Source: a virus
Length of the DNA: 51,033 bases
Direction: 5' to 3' (one strand)
IMG/VR virus record: IMGVR_UViG_3300030333_005751
Coordinates: 1-51,033 of that record
Part shown: positions 1 through 7,385 of the stretch, one piece after another
Layout of the letters: every line of letters starts with the position of its first letter
Numbering within the stretch: the first letter of the stretch is position 1
Notes under the pieces: model-generated
What the model was told of the DNA's origin: nothing
The model's input: only the letters and a program-made list of their open reading frames with translations
The model's database searches: none
Made by a program: the position numbers and the translations under genes

Positions 1-45
1 TCCTTCTGGTAGAGGCCAGCCCTGATATCCGATTGGGTTCTCCAT
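1..45 (-). CDS. Partial CDS running off the left edge
   Basis: Fifteen codons are visible on the minus strand, starting at ATG 45-43 and reading MENPIGYQGWPLPEG before the edge. The ATG overlaps the TGA of the upstream gene in a TGATG arrangement, the tight coupling seen throughout the window. There is too little sequence to assign a function. Confidence 0.5.
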   Translation of the reverse strand, partial: MENPIGYQGWPLPEG

Positions 46-500
46 CAGGCCCCCTCCTGACGGGCGATATTGCAGGTATCGCAGACCACAATCTTCAGGG
101 TTCTCAAGTCCACATTTGCGGAAGTCTCATCTCCGCAAACGGTGCAGGTCGAATCCAGTTTGACCCAGGCAAATCCGGGCAGGGATTTTGCTCCAGAAGT
201 GGACATGATTTGAACAGCATCCCAGTTGAAACTGCGGACAGCACGAATCCTTGCCTGAGCCTTCCGCCTGTTGCTCGCTCTCATTCGCTGGGCCGTCTTG
301 ATGTTCTTCACTCTCGCTGTCTCAGCAGCGGAGCGTGGGCCAGCTTGGCGGGAGTGTGGGCAGGTGTTCTTGTGCCTCTTTTTCTCGCCATCGTTCCACC
401 ATGAATTACAGCCACAGGGCTGAACCTTTCTGGGTTGTCCCTCACCCTTTCGGCCCCGCTTGGATTTGGTCGGCTTCTGGGTCTTTCTGGGGACGGTCAT
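45..500 (-). CDS. Basic zinc-ribbon protein, unknown function
   Basis: A 151-residue protein. I chose the ATG at 500 because it follows the stop of the upstream gene directly (TGAAATG); the frame stays open further upstream inside that gene. The N-terminal half is very rich in Lys/Arg. A first Cys/His group (C-G-C...C-P-H) is followed near the C-terminus by CTVC...CDTC, a typical four-cysteine zinc ribbon. Such proteins usually bind DNA, RNA or another protein, but no specific role can be read. It is GC-rich in the third codon position, like the adjacent leftward gene and unlike the small rightward genes. Confidence 0.65.
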   Translation of the reverse strand: MTVPRKTQKPTKSKRGRKGEGQPRKVQPCGCNSWWNDGEKKRHKNTCPHSRQAGPRSAAETARVKNIKTAQRMRASNRRKAQARIRAVRSFNWDAVQIMSTSGAKSLPGFAWVKLDSTCTVCGDETSANVDLRTLKIVVCDTCNIARQEGA

Positions 501-501
501 T

Positions 502-1725
502 TCAGACCGCCCCCGTGTTGAGGTTTCGGCGGATTTTGGTCTCGCCGATGTGGTATTCGACTCCCGCTTTCTTGCAGACATTGAGCAGGGTTCTCAGCAT
601 TCGGGACTCCCAGTTGTTGAGGGTCATCGGGGAGTAATCTCCGGACTTCTCACCGGTGGCAACGAAGGCCCAGACAGGGATAGTCTCTCCGCCCAGAACC
701 CGGCTTGCATCCAGGGCCAGTGGGACTTCGACACGAACCGCAGTTCCGTGAAGCCAGACGGGCCTTCCATCAATCTTGAATTGGTGGCGTCGGGACTTCT
801 TCTGCTGGTTGGTGTAGACCACTTTCAGGTTGCCAGTTCCATTGGCTTCTCTGACCCAGCGACCATCGGGCTTGAGGCATAGCATCGGAACGAATGTGGC
901 ATTCACTCGGCTGGCCCCAGCACGGTAGATTTCGACGTAGGCAGGTCCGCCGCAAACTTGGCAGGTGTTGCGACCCTCAGCAGCATATCCGACAACCCCA
1001 TTTGCGGAAGTGCAGACCGGCTTCTTGTTGCCCCTCAGTAGGAAGCCTTCGTTGTCATCGCATCCGAATCGGCGAGCAGTCTTGACAATCCCTCGGGCTT
1101 TTCTGCTGGACATTTCCACCACAGTTCGGGCTTTTCTCCTTGCTCCAGTCTTGCCGTTGTCGTTGACAGTTTGAATCCACTCTCGCTGGCTCACACCAGT
1201 TCGGATGGCCTCAGTGATAACTGCACTTCCGGACGAGCAATCAATGTCCAGTCTAACGCCAGGTCGGCTACCCAGAACACCCATCAGTCCGAAGTCGATA
1301 ACCTGCTTCAGCGATAGTGGGTCAACCCCGACCAATCCATCGTCAGCATTGTTGATGACCGGGACCTGTCGTGGCATCGAAGTCCAGTGAAGGATTCGTG
1401 CTTGCAGGTCGGACTTCTTCTCTCCTCGCTGGGTCGGCATGATTGGGCATCCATCCTTGCGGAGATTCCGAATCAGGCGGGTTAGCTGGGGGCGGGTCAT
1501 CTCGGCAACCCCAGCCTCAGCAGCGGCAATCAGCATCGTGGCTTCATCGTGGTCCTGATTGAGGCCGACAGGGGCCATCTCAGTCACAGTCCTCGCTTCG
1601 ACCATTTCCACAGTTCCCGCTTTGGCAATCTGCATCAGTGCGGCTGATGCTCCGTCTGGTGATTCACCCACCAGGTCAGCGTCAAGGGCTACGAACCCCT
1701 GAGTTCCAGAAACAATATTCGACAT
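502..1725 (-). CDS. Unknown 407-aa protein with SAP-like and zinc-ribbon segments
   Basis: I do not recognise the family. Residues about 80-115 (RPQLTRLIRNLRKDG...KKSDLQARI) resemble a SAP-type helix-turn-helix DNA-binding motif. A middle stretch is Arg/Lys-rich. CQVC lies in the second half, with further cysteines before and after it, compatible with a metal site. The C-terminus is basic (KIRRNL). The start is supported by a strong GGAGGA ribosome site at 1733-1738 and a TATA box at 1761-1769. The gene is GC-rich and leads a leftward operon of at least three genes. The sequence suggests an abundant DNA-binding protein; this is inference. Confidence 0.7.
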   Translation of the reverse strand: MSNIVSGTQGFVALDADLVGESPDGASAALMQIAKAGTVEMVEARTVTEMAPVGLNQDHDEATMLIAAAEAGVAEMTRPQLTRLIRNLRKDGCPIMPTQRGEKKSDLQARILHWTSMPRQVPVINNADDGLVGVDPLSLKQVIDFGLMGVLGSRPGVRLDIDCSSGSAVITEAIRTGVSQREWIQTVNDNGKTGARRKARTVVEMSSRKARGIVKTARRFGCDDNEGFLLRGNKKPVCTSANGVVGYAAEGRNTCQVCGGPAYVEIYRAGASRVNATFVPMLCLKPDGRWVREANGTGNLKVVYTNQQKKSRRHQFKIDGRPVWLHGTAVRVEVPLALDASRVLGGETIPVWAFVATGEKSGDYSPMTLNNWESRMLRTLLNVCKKAGVEYHIGETKIRRNLNTGAV

Positions 1726-1732
1726 ATTTTTT

Positions 1733-1769
1733 CCTCCGCAAACTCCACTAGGCGTGAGCGGATATAAAT
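1733..1769 (-). promoter_or_regulatory. Leftward archaeal promoter and ribosome site
   Basis: On the minus strand TTTATATC (1769-1762) is a good archaeal TATA box 44 nt before the ATG. It predicts a leader of about 15-18 nt that contains the GGAGGA at 1738-1733, 7 nt before the start codon. Confidence 0.6.
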
Positions 1770-2160
1770 CTGGCTATCTCAGTTTGGCCAGGAATTAGGC
1801 CCATACTACCCGCAAACGACCAGATTTCTTTGGTAACGAATTACTGATTTTTCAGTTTTTTGTTGCATCATACGCATGAACCCCATAAGTATATATTCTG
1901 AACATTATCGGCTCACACTCAGCCGACGTAGCCGAGGGGCATATCTGGCCATATCTGAGGACTAGGGGGGAATTAATGATTCGCTGTTTCGATATTTTCC
2001 ATCATTATTAATTTTTGATTTTTTTTCAGTTTCTACCTGTCATTTTTTGGTGCATTTATGGAACCGATGCCAGTATTTGGCCCCTAGTGTATGAATCCGG
2101 CCAGATTACTCAGGAACCGAGTGACTGCGGACGCGACAGGGGTAACAAATTTGGGTTGAT

Positions 2161-2181
2161 GGCTCGGAGTCCATCGGTTTT
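2161..2181 (+). repeat. CATCGGTTTT repeat, copy 1
   Basis: A 21-bp unit beginning GGCTCGGAGTCC and ending CATCGGTTTT, followed by AT-rich sequence. It is nearly identical to the units at 15663-15683 and 15767-15787. Confidence 0.65.
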
Positions 2182-2509
2182 GAATTTCTGGCGTGACCCC
2201 CGTTTTCTGGCGAATTCGGGCGATTTTTTCAGTAATTGCCAGTATTTGGCTCAGACACCACGAATTCGGGTGTTTTCAGTGGAAACCACGCGACTGCGGG
2301 CATATTAATAATTTTGACCAGTAACAAATTTGTTACCCCATTTTGTTACCAGTTCGGTGTAGAAAAGAAAGCAAGTGTAAAATTTCTCATCAAATTTACT
2401 TTTTGCACCGAGTCGGTTTACTTTTTACACTTAGTAACCTGAATTTTCATTTCAGCGGTAACAAATTTGGGTCGCCTAAATCTGGTTTTGGTCGCCCTAA
2501 ATCCCACAT

Positions 2510-2523
2510 AAAACCGATGCACT
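2510..2523 (-). repeat. CATCGGTTTT repeat, inverted copy 2
   Basis: The minus strand reads AGTGCATCGGTTTT, an exact match to the 14-bp core of the copy at 15774-15787. Confidence 0.55.
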
Positions 2524-3095
2524 GCGGGCAAGTCCACCACTATTCCAGTATGCCACACTTGGAATTTGTTACCCTAGACCCCTCCTGTTCCGTATAGCAT
2601 AGTGCATCTCAGAACGACCATATCAGGGGTAACAAATAAAGAGAGCATCCCCGCAGTATCACGGTTTTGACTGAAAATATTTGTTACCAAATTTGTTACC
2701 GGCTAATTTGTTACCCAATTTTTCAGAAATCTGGCTGGGCTCCTGAAAAACTGATTCTGATGAGAGTATATACTGGGAAAATCCTATTCAGTGGAAAAAA
2801 AGGGCCGATAACAAATTTGTTACTATTACTGTTCCCGCCCCTGTAACTGGCGCACCCCTGAGCCAGGAAAAATCTGGCCTGGCTGAAAAAGACCTGACCT
2901 GGCTGAGAGAATCATTCAGTAACAAATAACTGGTCGGTAGCCTACGGGTAACAAATTTCCCCCTACGCGCGTGCGCGAGCGCGTCGCCTGGGCGCATTAT
3001 AGAAAAATAAGACTCTCAGAAAACTGAGAGAATCGCTAGGGGAACTGGGCTAGGAGAGAGGTAACAAATAACTGAGAAGATTCTTTTTTCAGTAT

Positions 3096-3120
3096 GCCAC
3101 AGATTACCAAAGTTTAAATA
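3096..3120 (+). promoter_or_regulatory. GCCACAG-N10-TTTAAATA promoter of the DUF932 unit
   Basis: GCCACAG at 3096-3102 is followed by exactly 10 bp and then the TATA box TTTAAATA at 3113-3120. The same element with the same spacing occurs at 5641, 6957 and 8864. Transcription should begin near 3140, leaving a leader of over 200 nt before the DUF932 gene. Confidence 0.75.
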
Positions 3121-3139
3121 CTAGGACATCTAGTGGTAA

Positions 3140-3361
3140 TTACAAGGCGTGGGAAAGAAGCACCCACACCTCCCCGAGAGAAGGCGGCTTCTCGGGCGCG
3201 GCGGGAGTCGCGCCCCTGCGGAAAGGGTATGACCTGGAAGCAGATGGGTAGAGACTGAACGCGTAGAGTCACCCCTGACCGACCAGATAGCCTACCGATG
3301 CAGCTGGAGTGTGGTTTCGGAGACCCCCAGGCGAGTGACAAAAGAAACGAGAGGTGATAAT
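3140..3361 (+). ncRNA. Structured 5' leader of DUF932 gene (candidate RNA element)
   Basis: This GC-rich leader contains several strong stems: CCCGAGA 3173-3179 with TCTCGGG 3190-3196; GGGCGCG 3194-3200 with CGCGCCC 3209-3215; and GGGT/GACT 3246-3256 with AGTC/ACCC 3267-3274. The first two stems share bases 3194-3196, so both cannot form fully. That is the logic of a switching leader. It could be an independent small RNA or a cis-regulator of the downstream gene. No known riboswitch class is recognised. Confidence 0.45.
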
Positions 3362-4648
3362 ATACCTGCTGATTTAAGCATACAGAATGGATTCGTTGAG
3401 ATGGCGTGGCACGGCAACGTCCCCTGGCACAGGCTTGGGAACGAGAGTGCCACCTTGATGACGACTACTGAAGCCCTAGAACTGGCCGGCCTTGATTGGC
3501 CTGTCCAGATGGGCGAGACATTCATTCGCACCCACAACGGAGAAGAGTTGCTGATGGAAAACACATTCGGTTCCTACCGCCGCGTCGACATTCGTGACGA
3601 GGCTGGCGAGAAGACCGGAGAAACCAAATTCGTCGCTCTATCCAAGAATGGCTACACGGCCACCGGCAAATATGTCCCAATCCAGAACGAGGCAATCTTC
3701 GGAATGCTGGACGAACTGGTTCAAGAGATAGACGGTATCGTGGAGACCTGTGGGGCTTTAGATGGTGGAAACAAGGTTTGGGTGATGGCCAGACTACCAG
3801 GTCACATCAAGATTGGTGGTTCTGACAAGGACACAATCGCGCCCTACCTACTCCTGACAACCAGGCACGATGGTGCTGGTGCGCTCAAAATCCTGCCGAC
3901 TACTGTTCGCGTCGTTTGCTCTAACACCCTGGGCCTAGCCCTGAGTGGCGGAGTGAGGTCAAAGGGCGGAATTACAATCCGTCACACGGCCAACGCTTAC
4001 GATAGAATCGACCAGGCTAGAGAGGCACTGGGCCTCATCAACGAAAGGTTCGTCCGCTTCGGCGAGACGGCCGACGAACTGGCTAACATCAAGGTTACTA
4101 AGAAGCAAGCCGAGGATTTCTTTGTCGATGTGCTAGAGGCCAAGCCAACAGCCGCATCGGTGGAGAGGGGAGACCCGCAATTATCCTCGATTGCTCAAAG
4201 GCGAGTGAACGAACTGATGGACTTGCACCTGAATGACAAGACTAACCACGTTAACGGCATGAAGAACACGCTGTGGAGTCTGATAAATTCGGTAACGAAG
4301 CACGCTGACACCCTAGAACTTGAATCCAAGTCTGATATAAACGCAGACTTCCAATACAAGGACGACTCCCTCAACCAGGTTGCAGGGATTCAGGTCCGCG
4401 AAGAGGAACTGGAAGACGGTGAAATGGTAACGCGCACCAACAAGATTCTCAAGAAGGGCGATGTCCGCATGGACAACGTGGCTTCCACGATGCTGGGTTC
4501 CCTGGCAAAGAGGAAGACAATGGCCCTGGCCCTAGCATCGGCCCGTGTCGCACGCGACGAAGATGGAAACGCAACTGGGAAATACAATCCCAAGCCTACC
4601 ATCGAAGACGCAAAGGCATATCTTGAGTCCATCGAAGTAGTCAACTGA
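3362..4648 (+). CDS. DUF932 (phage/plasmid-like TIGR03299) protein
   Basis: The N-terminal motif VPWHRLG followed by TTEALELAGLDW is the hallmark of the DUF932 family, which is found on phages and plasmids and whose role is unsettled. At about 428 residues the length is typical or slightly long. No ATG precedes the family motif in frame except at 3401, inside the conserved region. The ribosome site GAGGTGAT at 3351-3358 is correctly spaced for an ATA start at 3362, giving a normal short N-terminus. GTG codons at 3311 and 3335 are alternatives without a good ribosome site. The gene is GC-rich, is transcribed alone from its own promoter, and sits between structured RNA segments and palindrome arrays. 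The family call is firm; the start is less so. Confidence 0.85.
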   Translation: MPADLSIQNGFVEMAWHGNVPWHRLGNESATLMTTTEALELAGLDWPVQMGETFIRTHNGEELLMENTFGSYRRVDIRDEAGEKTGETKFVALSKNGYTATGKYVPIQNEAIFGMLDELVQEIDGIVETCGALDGGNKVWVMARLPGHIKIGGSDKDTIAPYLLLTTRHDGAGALKILPTTVRVVCSNTLGLALSGGVRSKGGITIRHTANAYDRIDQAREALGLINERFVRFGETADELANIKVTKKQAEDFFVDVLEAKPTAASVERGDPQLSSIAQRRVNELMDLHLNDKTNHVNGMKNTLWSLINSVTKHADTLELESKSDINADFQYKDDSLNQVAGIQVREEELEDGEMVTRTNKILKKGDVRMDNVASTMLGSLAKRKTMALALASARVARDEDGNATGKYNPKPTIEDAKAYLESIEVVN

Positions 4649-4952
4649 TCTGACCAGCGATTGCTATTCGGGGAGACATGGGGCTTCCTCGCGCCCACGA
4701 CGAAGAAAGGGCGCACCAATCGTTTCCACCTGAAGATTCCGACGGATAACTGCCTAGACCAGGCGACCTAAAGCGAGGAGTGAGTCCTCGTCCCAGAAGT
4801 GTTGGAGTAATCCGATAGCCTAGCGGCGGATTGAACCCCCTGACCATCGGGGTAGTAGAAGGCCCAAATAAATAGCCGGGAGTAAGCGACTGGGGAAAAC
4901 TCGGAGTCTAAGGGATTCTGGAACGACTGAAGGGTGCGCTGGGGTCAATCAT
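4649..4952 (+). ncRNA. Hairpin-dense 3' region after DUF932 (candidate structured RNA)
   Basis: No credible reading frame is present. Consecutive stems can be drawn by eye: GCGCCC 4691-4696 with GGGCGC 4709-4714; GCCT 4752-4755 with AGGC 4761-4764; CGAGGA 4774-4779 with TCCTCG 4785-4790; AATCCG 4809-4814 with CGGATT 4827-4832; CCCC 4836-4839 with GGGG 4849-4852. Base composition is far more GC-rich than the flanking palindrome arrays. It probably forms the 3' part of the same transcript or a separate RNA. It matches no RNA class that I can recognise (not RNase P, tRNA or a self-splicing intron core). Confidence 0.5.
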
Positions 4953-4984
4953 ACTGGCCCTGGCGTGCCTGGAAGTCACGCGTT

Positions 4985-5320
4985 CAGTTATTTGTTACCA
5001 TTCACAGGAGGACAGGTGGAGGACTGAGTCGGTTCAGCCCACCTGGGCCTCCGCCTGGAGTTATTTGTTACTCCCGCACCAGTGCCCGGCTGAGATATCG
5101 CCACCAGGGGCCAAGAGGAAATAGGTGCTGAAAGTCCTACGGCTGGGGTCGCTCGCGACGACCCCGGCTGAGGCAATTTTTTTTCAGTTTTTTTTCGTAG
5201 GCTACCTGGTAACAAATTTGTTACTCCACTATCACTAGGCTGACTGAACCAGCGCTGAAAGAAAACTGAGAAAAAAGAAACCTCTTCAGTAACAAATTAC
5301 TGGAACAAATTTGTTACCCG
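4985..5320. repeat. Right array of GTAACAAAT palindromic repeats
   Basis: Units occur at about 4985-4999 (CAGTTATTTGTTACC), 5058-5075 (GGAGTTATTTGTTACTCC, a near palindrome), 5209-5226 (GGTAACAAATTTGTTACT, near-perfect), 5287-5302 (CAGTAACAAATTACTG) and 5303-5318. It mirrors the left array, so the DUF932 unit is bracketed. Some units fall inside the predicted transcript. Confidence 0.75.
5145..5195 (+). terminator. Intrinsic-type terminator of the DUF932 unit
   Basis: A perfect 7-bp stem, GGGGTCG 5145-5151 with CGACCCC 5159-5165, is followed by two runs of eight T (5177-5184 and 5188-5195). Archaeal polymerase terminates at T tracts, so this probably ends the transcript that starts near 3140. 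Confidence 0.65.
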
Positions 5321-5640
5321 CTAGCCCAATTTCAGCAAATATCTGGTCGAACTGGCCAGAAAGAAAGGTCAGATAAAAAAATGATAGAGAGATAGGCTGA
5401 AAAACCTATCCAGCCGGATGAAAAAACTCGACAGGGGTGTTGTGTTGGTTAGTCGGTGTAGAAAAAACACCTACTTTACAATGTGATACCGAGAGAGAAA
5501 CTTTTTAAACTAACCCCCTTTATTTTCCCCCTGAGAGAATCTAATCCTACACTCCCATAGGCTACCGAAAAACTCCCAGTTTCTTATACGTTACGCGCGT
5601 AGTAGATATTACGCCGACTTTAAATATGAGAAGCCAGTAT
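5321..5640. other. AT-rich non-coding spacer before the small-gene cluster
   Basis: No gene is seen here. It contains additional TATA-like words, TTTTTAAACT near 5501 and TTTAAATATG near 5619, that could be weak or alternative promoters upstream of the main one at 5641. Confidence 0.4.
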
Positions 5641-5665
5641 GCCACAGTTTAGTAATGTTTAAATA
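5641..5665 (+). promoter_or_regulatory. GCCACAG-N10-TTTAAATA promoter, small-gene cluster
   Basis: GCCACAG at 5641-5647, then 10 bp, then TTTAAATA at 5658-5665. It shares the longer word CAGTATGCCACAG with the DUF932 promoter. The first usable ATG is at 5697. Confidence 0.75.
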
Positions 5666-5696
5666 CTTGAAGAAATATGTCAATATAGTGAGAAAT

Positions 5697-5999
5697 ATGA
5701 ATGAAAACGAACCTTGTTGTGACTACGGCCACTTTGCCAGTTCATCACAACTGGAACCAGGAGTTTTGAAACTATTTCCTCTCGGTGGGACAGATAAAAT
5801 TTGGCCCACTGGTAAAACTAATTTGATTCTGTGTAAAGACCACTGGAAGGCCGAAATTGCCGACCGGAAGACCAAGAATATTCTTCTACGCGTAGGCACG
5901 AAATGGCATCTTCCGGACTGGAATACTGCCAAGAGATTCAAGCCTGAAAAGTATGGTAGCGTTTCGATAGATGAACAGGTGGGGTTAGAAGATGGTTAA
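5697..5999 (+). CDS. Small unknown protein with Cys/His residues
   Basis: One hundred residues. The ATG at 5697 is used because the TATA box at 5658 lies inside the longer open frame, so upstream ATGs cannot be on the message. It has a CC pair near the N-terminus followed by DYGH, and a later CKDHW, which together could bind metal. First gene of the cluster. No family recognised. Confidence 0.6.
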   Translation: MNENEPCCDYGHFASSSQLEPGVLKLFPLGGTDKIWPTGKTNLILCKDHWKAEIADRKTKNILLRVGTKWHLPDWNTAKRFKPEKYGSVSIDEQVGLEDG

Positions 6000-6162
6000 G
6001 CGGAAGGCAACGGCTATGAGACTGAGCCTAAAAGCGGCTGAGGCCGAGTATATCTATATGCTCATCAAAGACAAACCGAGTTTGCACGCACAGAAACTTC
6101 GGAAGAAACTGGCTGGAAAATTCAAGAGCATAGCATGGAAAGAGGGGCGACGAGATGACTAA
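5992..6162 (+). CDS. Small basic unknown protein
   Basis: A 56-residue, Lys/Arg-rich, probably helical protein. The ATG overlaps the end of the preceding gene by 8 nt, and the stop overlaps the next start (ATGACTAA). No family recognised; it could bind nucleic acid. Confidence 0.5.
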   Translation: MVKRKATAMRLSLKAAEAEYIYMLIKDKPSLHAQKLRKKLAGKFKSIAWKEGRRDD

Positions 6163-6373
6163 TCGAGCAAACATATTCGGCTTCAAATTACAATGGCTCA
6201 GGCCCAGTGAAGGGGAGTGGGAGACCTTGTTCCACACATTTCATCATTCCAAAAGTCTGAGAGCAGAAAATAAAATGCTGAGAAGTATTTTGGATGAACT
6301 GATACAGGATTTGAAAGACAATCATACTGGAACTGAATACAGGGTGGTGGAAAATAATGCCAAAGACGACTGA
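6155..6373 (+). CDS. Small unknown protein
   Basis: A 72-residue protein. The second half (LRAENKMLRSILDELIQDLK) looks like a short coiled coil. It overlaps both neighbours, consistent with coupled translation. No family recognised. Confidence 0.55.
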   Translation: MTNRANIFGFKLQWLRPSEGEWETLFHTFHHSKSLRAENKMLRSILDELIQDLKDNHTGTEYRVVENNAKDD

Positions 6374-6464
6374 AATCGACTGCGCCAATTTCTTATGCCA
6401 GCATGGCGGAAATCGAAAGCCAGGTTGGAAATTATGTCGGGGGTGCTTAGATGCACATTATTGA
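6357..6464 (+). CDS. Tiny zinc-ribbon-like protein
   Basis: 35 residues with CANFLC and CRGC cysteine pairs about 17 residues apart, a minimal zinc ribbon. It starts inside the end of the preceding gene and ends after the next gene's start. Confidence 0.45.
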   Translation: MPKTTEIDCANFLCQHGGNRKPGWKLCRGCLDAHY

Positions 6465-6861
6465 TGGAGAGCCTGGGGATTGTTTCGTTTCAGCGTGGCA
6501 GGTTTTTGTCCACCCTGAAAGTTTCTTTGAGGCTAGGGGCTACCCGAGACACTTCCGAAGTCTGGACGTTTCCAATAAAGAACTGTGCTTGGTTCACGGA
6601 TTAGTCTGGAATGAAAGAATCGAGGGCTGGATGACTCACGCATGGGTAGAATCATGGAACGTGGTCTACGATTTCAGCAACAACATGAATGCACTTTTTA
6701 TCAAGTCTGATTATTACAAGCACGTTAAAACTGGGTCTTGCGTAAGATATACCCTGACTGAAATGGTTCTAAAATCAGCGGAAAGTGGTTATTACGGCCC
6801 CTGGGATATTGAGCCTACGCCAGAAGAAATCGCGGCACTGAAAGCGGAGGGGCGACTATGA
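6451..6861 (+). CDS. Unknown 136-aa protein
   Basis: Contains aromatic-rich segments such as HGLVWNERIEGWMTHAWVE. This resembles phage proteins in which a His/Trp-rich segment follows CFVSAWQV, but I cannot name a family. It is long for this cluster and overlaps its neighbours. Confidence 0.6.
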   Translation: MHIIDGEPGDCFVSAWQVFVHPESFFEARGYPRHFRSLDVSNKELCLVHGLVWNERIEGWMTHAWVESWNVVYDFSNNMNALFIKSDYYKHVKTGSCVRYTLTEMVLKSAESGYYGPWDIEPTPEEIAALKAEGRL

Positions 6862-6956
6862 ATGCCAGAATAAAATACGGATTAAAAGAGACTGATAAAA
6901 TGCTATTGCGAATCGAGGCTGAAGAGTGGGTTTTAGAAAACTGGGAGTGTGAGTAA
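6858..6956 (+). CDS. Tiny unknown ORF
   Basis: 32 residues, starting in an ATGA overlap with the preceding stop and ending just before the next promoter. The coupling is the main support. Confidence 0.35.
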   Translation: MNARIKYGLKETDKMLLRIEAEEWVLENWECE

Positions 6957-6981
6957 GCCACAGATAGAATGAGTTTAAATA
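6957..6981 (+). promoter_or_regulatory. GCCACAG-N10-TTTAAATA promoter, leaderless
   Basis: GCCACAG at 6957-6963, 10 bp, then TTTAAATA at 6974-6981. The ATG of the next gene is 29 nt after the first base of the TATA box, so the message should begin at or next to the start codon. Confidence 0.75.
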
Positions 6982-7002
6982 CTATGAGGAGAATTTGAAA
7001 AT

Positions 7003-7317
7003 ATGATGAGAAAGTGTCAAGCGAGATACCGACAAGGAGACCTAACGCAAACTCAGCGTGGTCGCCTGTGGACGAAAGAATATTTACCAGAATGGGCTTT
7101 AAATGAGTCAGGGCATCCTGACCGAGCCTTCTTTATTTTCAGGGGCTTCGTAAATGGTGCTGGGAGATACCAAGCAATTTACCCCTGTGCGTCATGCAAA
7201 ATGCCAATCAACACCACTGAAGTTATCTATGAAAAGGATGCACCTACCGAAGTAGTTTGCACTGACTGTAAAGTGGCGGCGGCGGCACGACAGGCCGAGA
7301 CGGAGAGAGTAAGATGA
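7003..7317 (+). CDS. Small zinc-ribbon protein
   Basis: 104 residues. The C-terminal half has CASC and CTDC pairs about 25 residues apart, typical of a zinc ribbon. The N-terminal part is basic and includes a PDRAFFIFRGF segment. It begins with ATGATG at the predicted transcript start. No specific family recognised. Confidence 0.65.
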   Translation: MMRKCQARYRQGDLTQTQRGRLWTKEYLPEWALNESGHPDRAFFIFRGFVNGAGRYQAIYPCASCKMPINTTEVIYEKDAPTEVVCTDCKVAAAARQAETERVR

Positions 7318-7385
7318 CACTGGACATTAATTTCTACACATCAATTATGTGGGAGATGCACTACAATCAGGGTGAAAGAAAATGA
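7314..7385 (+). CDS. Tiny unknown ORF
   Basis: 23 residues, sharing ATGA overlaps with both neighbours. Its only support is that it exactly bridges the two genes. Confidence 0.3.
   Translation: MTLDINFYTSIMWEMHYNQGERK

Larger units (their letters stand above)
2141..3075. repeat. Left array of GTAACAAATTTGTTAC palindromic repeats
   Basis: At least a dozen units of the half-site GTAACAAAT occur in both orientations. Near-perfect palindromes lie at 2320-2337 and about 2808-2825. Single or degenerate units lie near 2141, 2341, 2457, 2563, 2628, 2679, 2690, 2705, 2918 (CAGTAACAAATAACTG, itself an imperfect palindrome), 2946 and 3058. Spacing is irregular, so this is not a CRISPR array. It looks like a cluster of binding sites for a dimeric protein. 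Confidence 0.8.
1770..3095. other. Repeat-rich non-coding control region
   Basis: About 1.3 kb with no credible gene; the open frames here have no family signature, no ribosome sites and poor composition. It is AT-rich and packed with short repeats: palindromic GTAACAAAT units, CATCGGTTTT units, ACTGCGG words (near 2124, 2293, 2521), GCCAGTATTTGGC words (near 2068 and 2237) and long T tracts (2022-2029). The GC-rich segment near 2967-2993 is dominated by CG and GC steps. It lies between divergent transcription units. This is the strongest candidate here for an origin of replication, partition site or master operator. Confidence 0.6.

Noticed and set aside
33-404. Rightward frames at the left edge
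   Set aside because: They are antisense to two well-supported leftward genes with zinc ribbons and coupled starts.
2141-3075. CRISPR-like array
   Set aside because: The GTAACAAAT units are short, palindromic, irregularly spaced and in both orientations; there are no uniform spacers and no cas adaptation genes.
4649-4952. Group I intron, RNase P RNA or tRNA cluster
   Set aside because: I could not find the conserved core elements of these RNAs, such as a tRNA T-loop GTTCRA with matching acceptor stems.
4934-5131. 65-codon reading frame in the 3' region of the DUF932 unit
   Set aside because: It is rich in Arg, Trp and Pro with no ribosome site and crosses palindromic repeats; it looks like a chance frame in GC-rich structured sequence.
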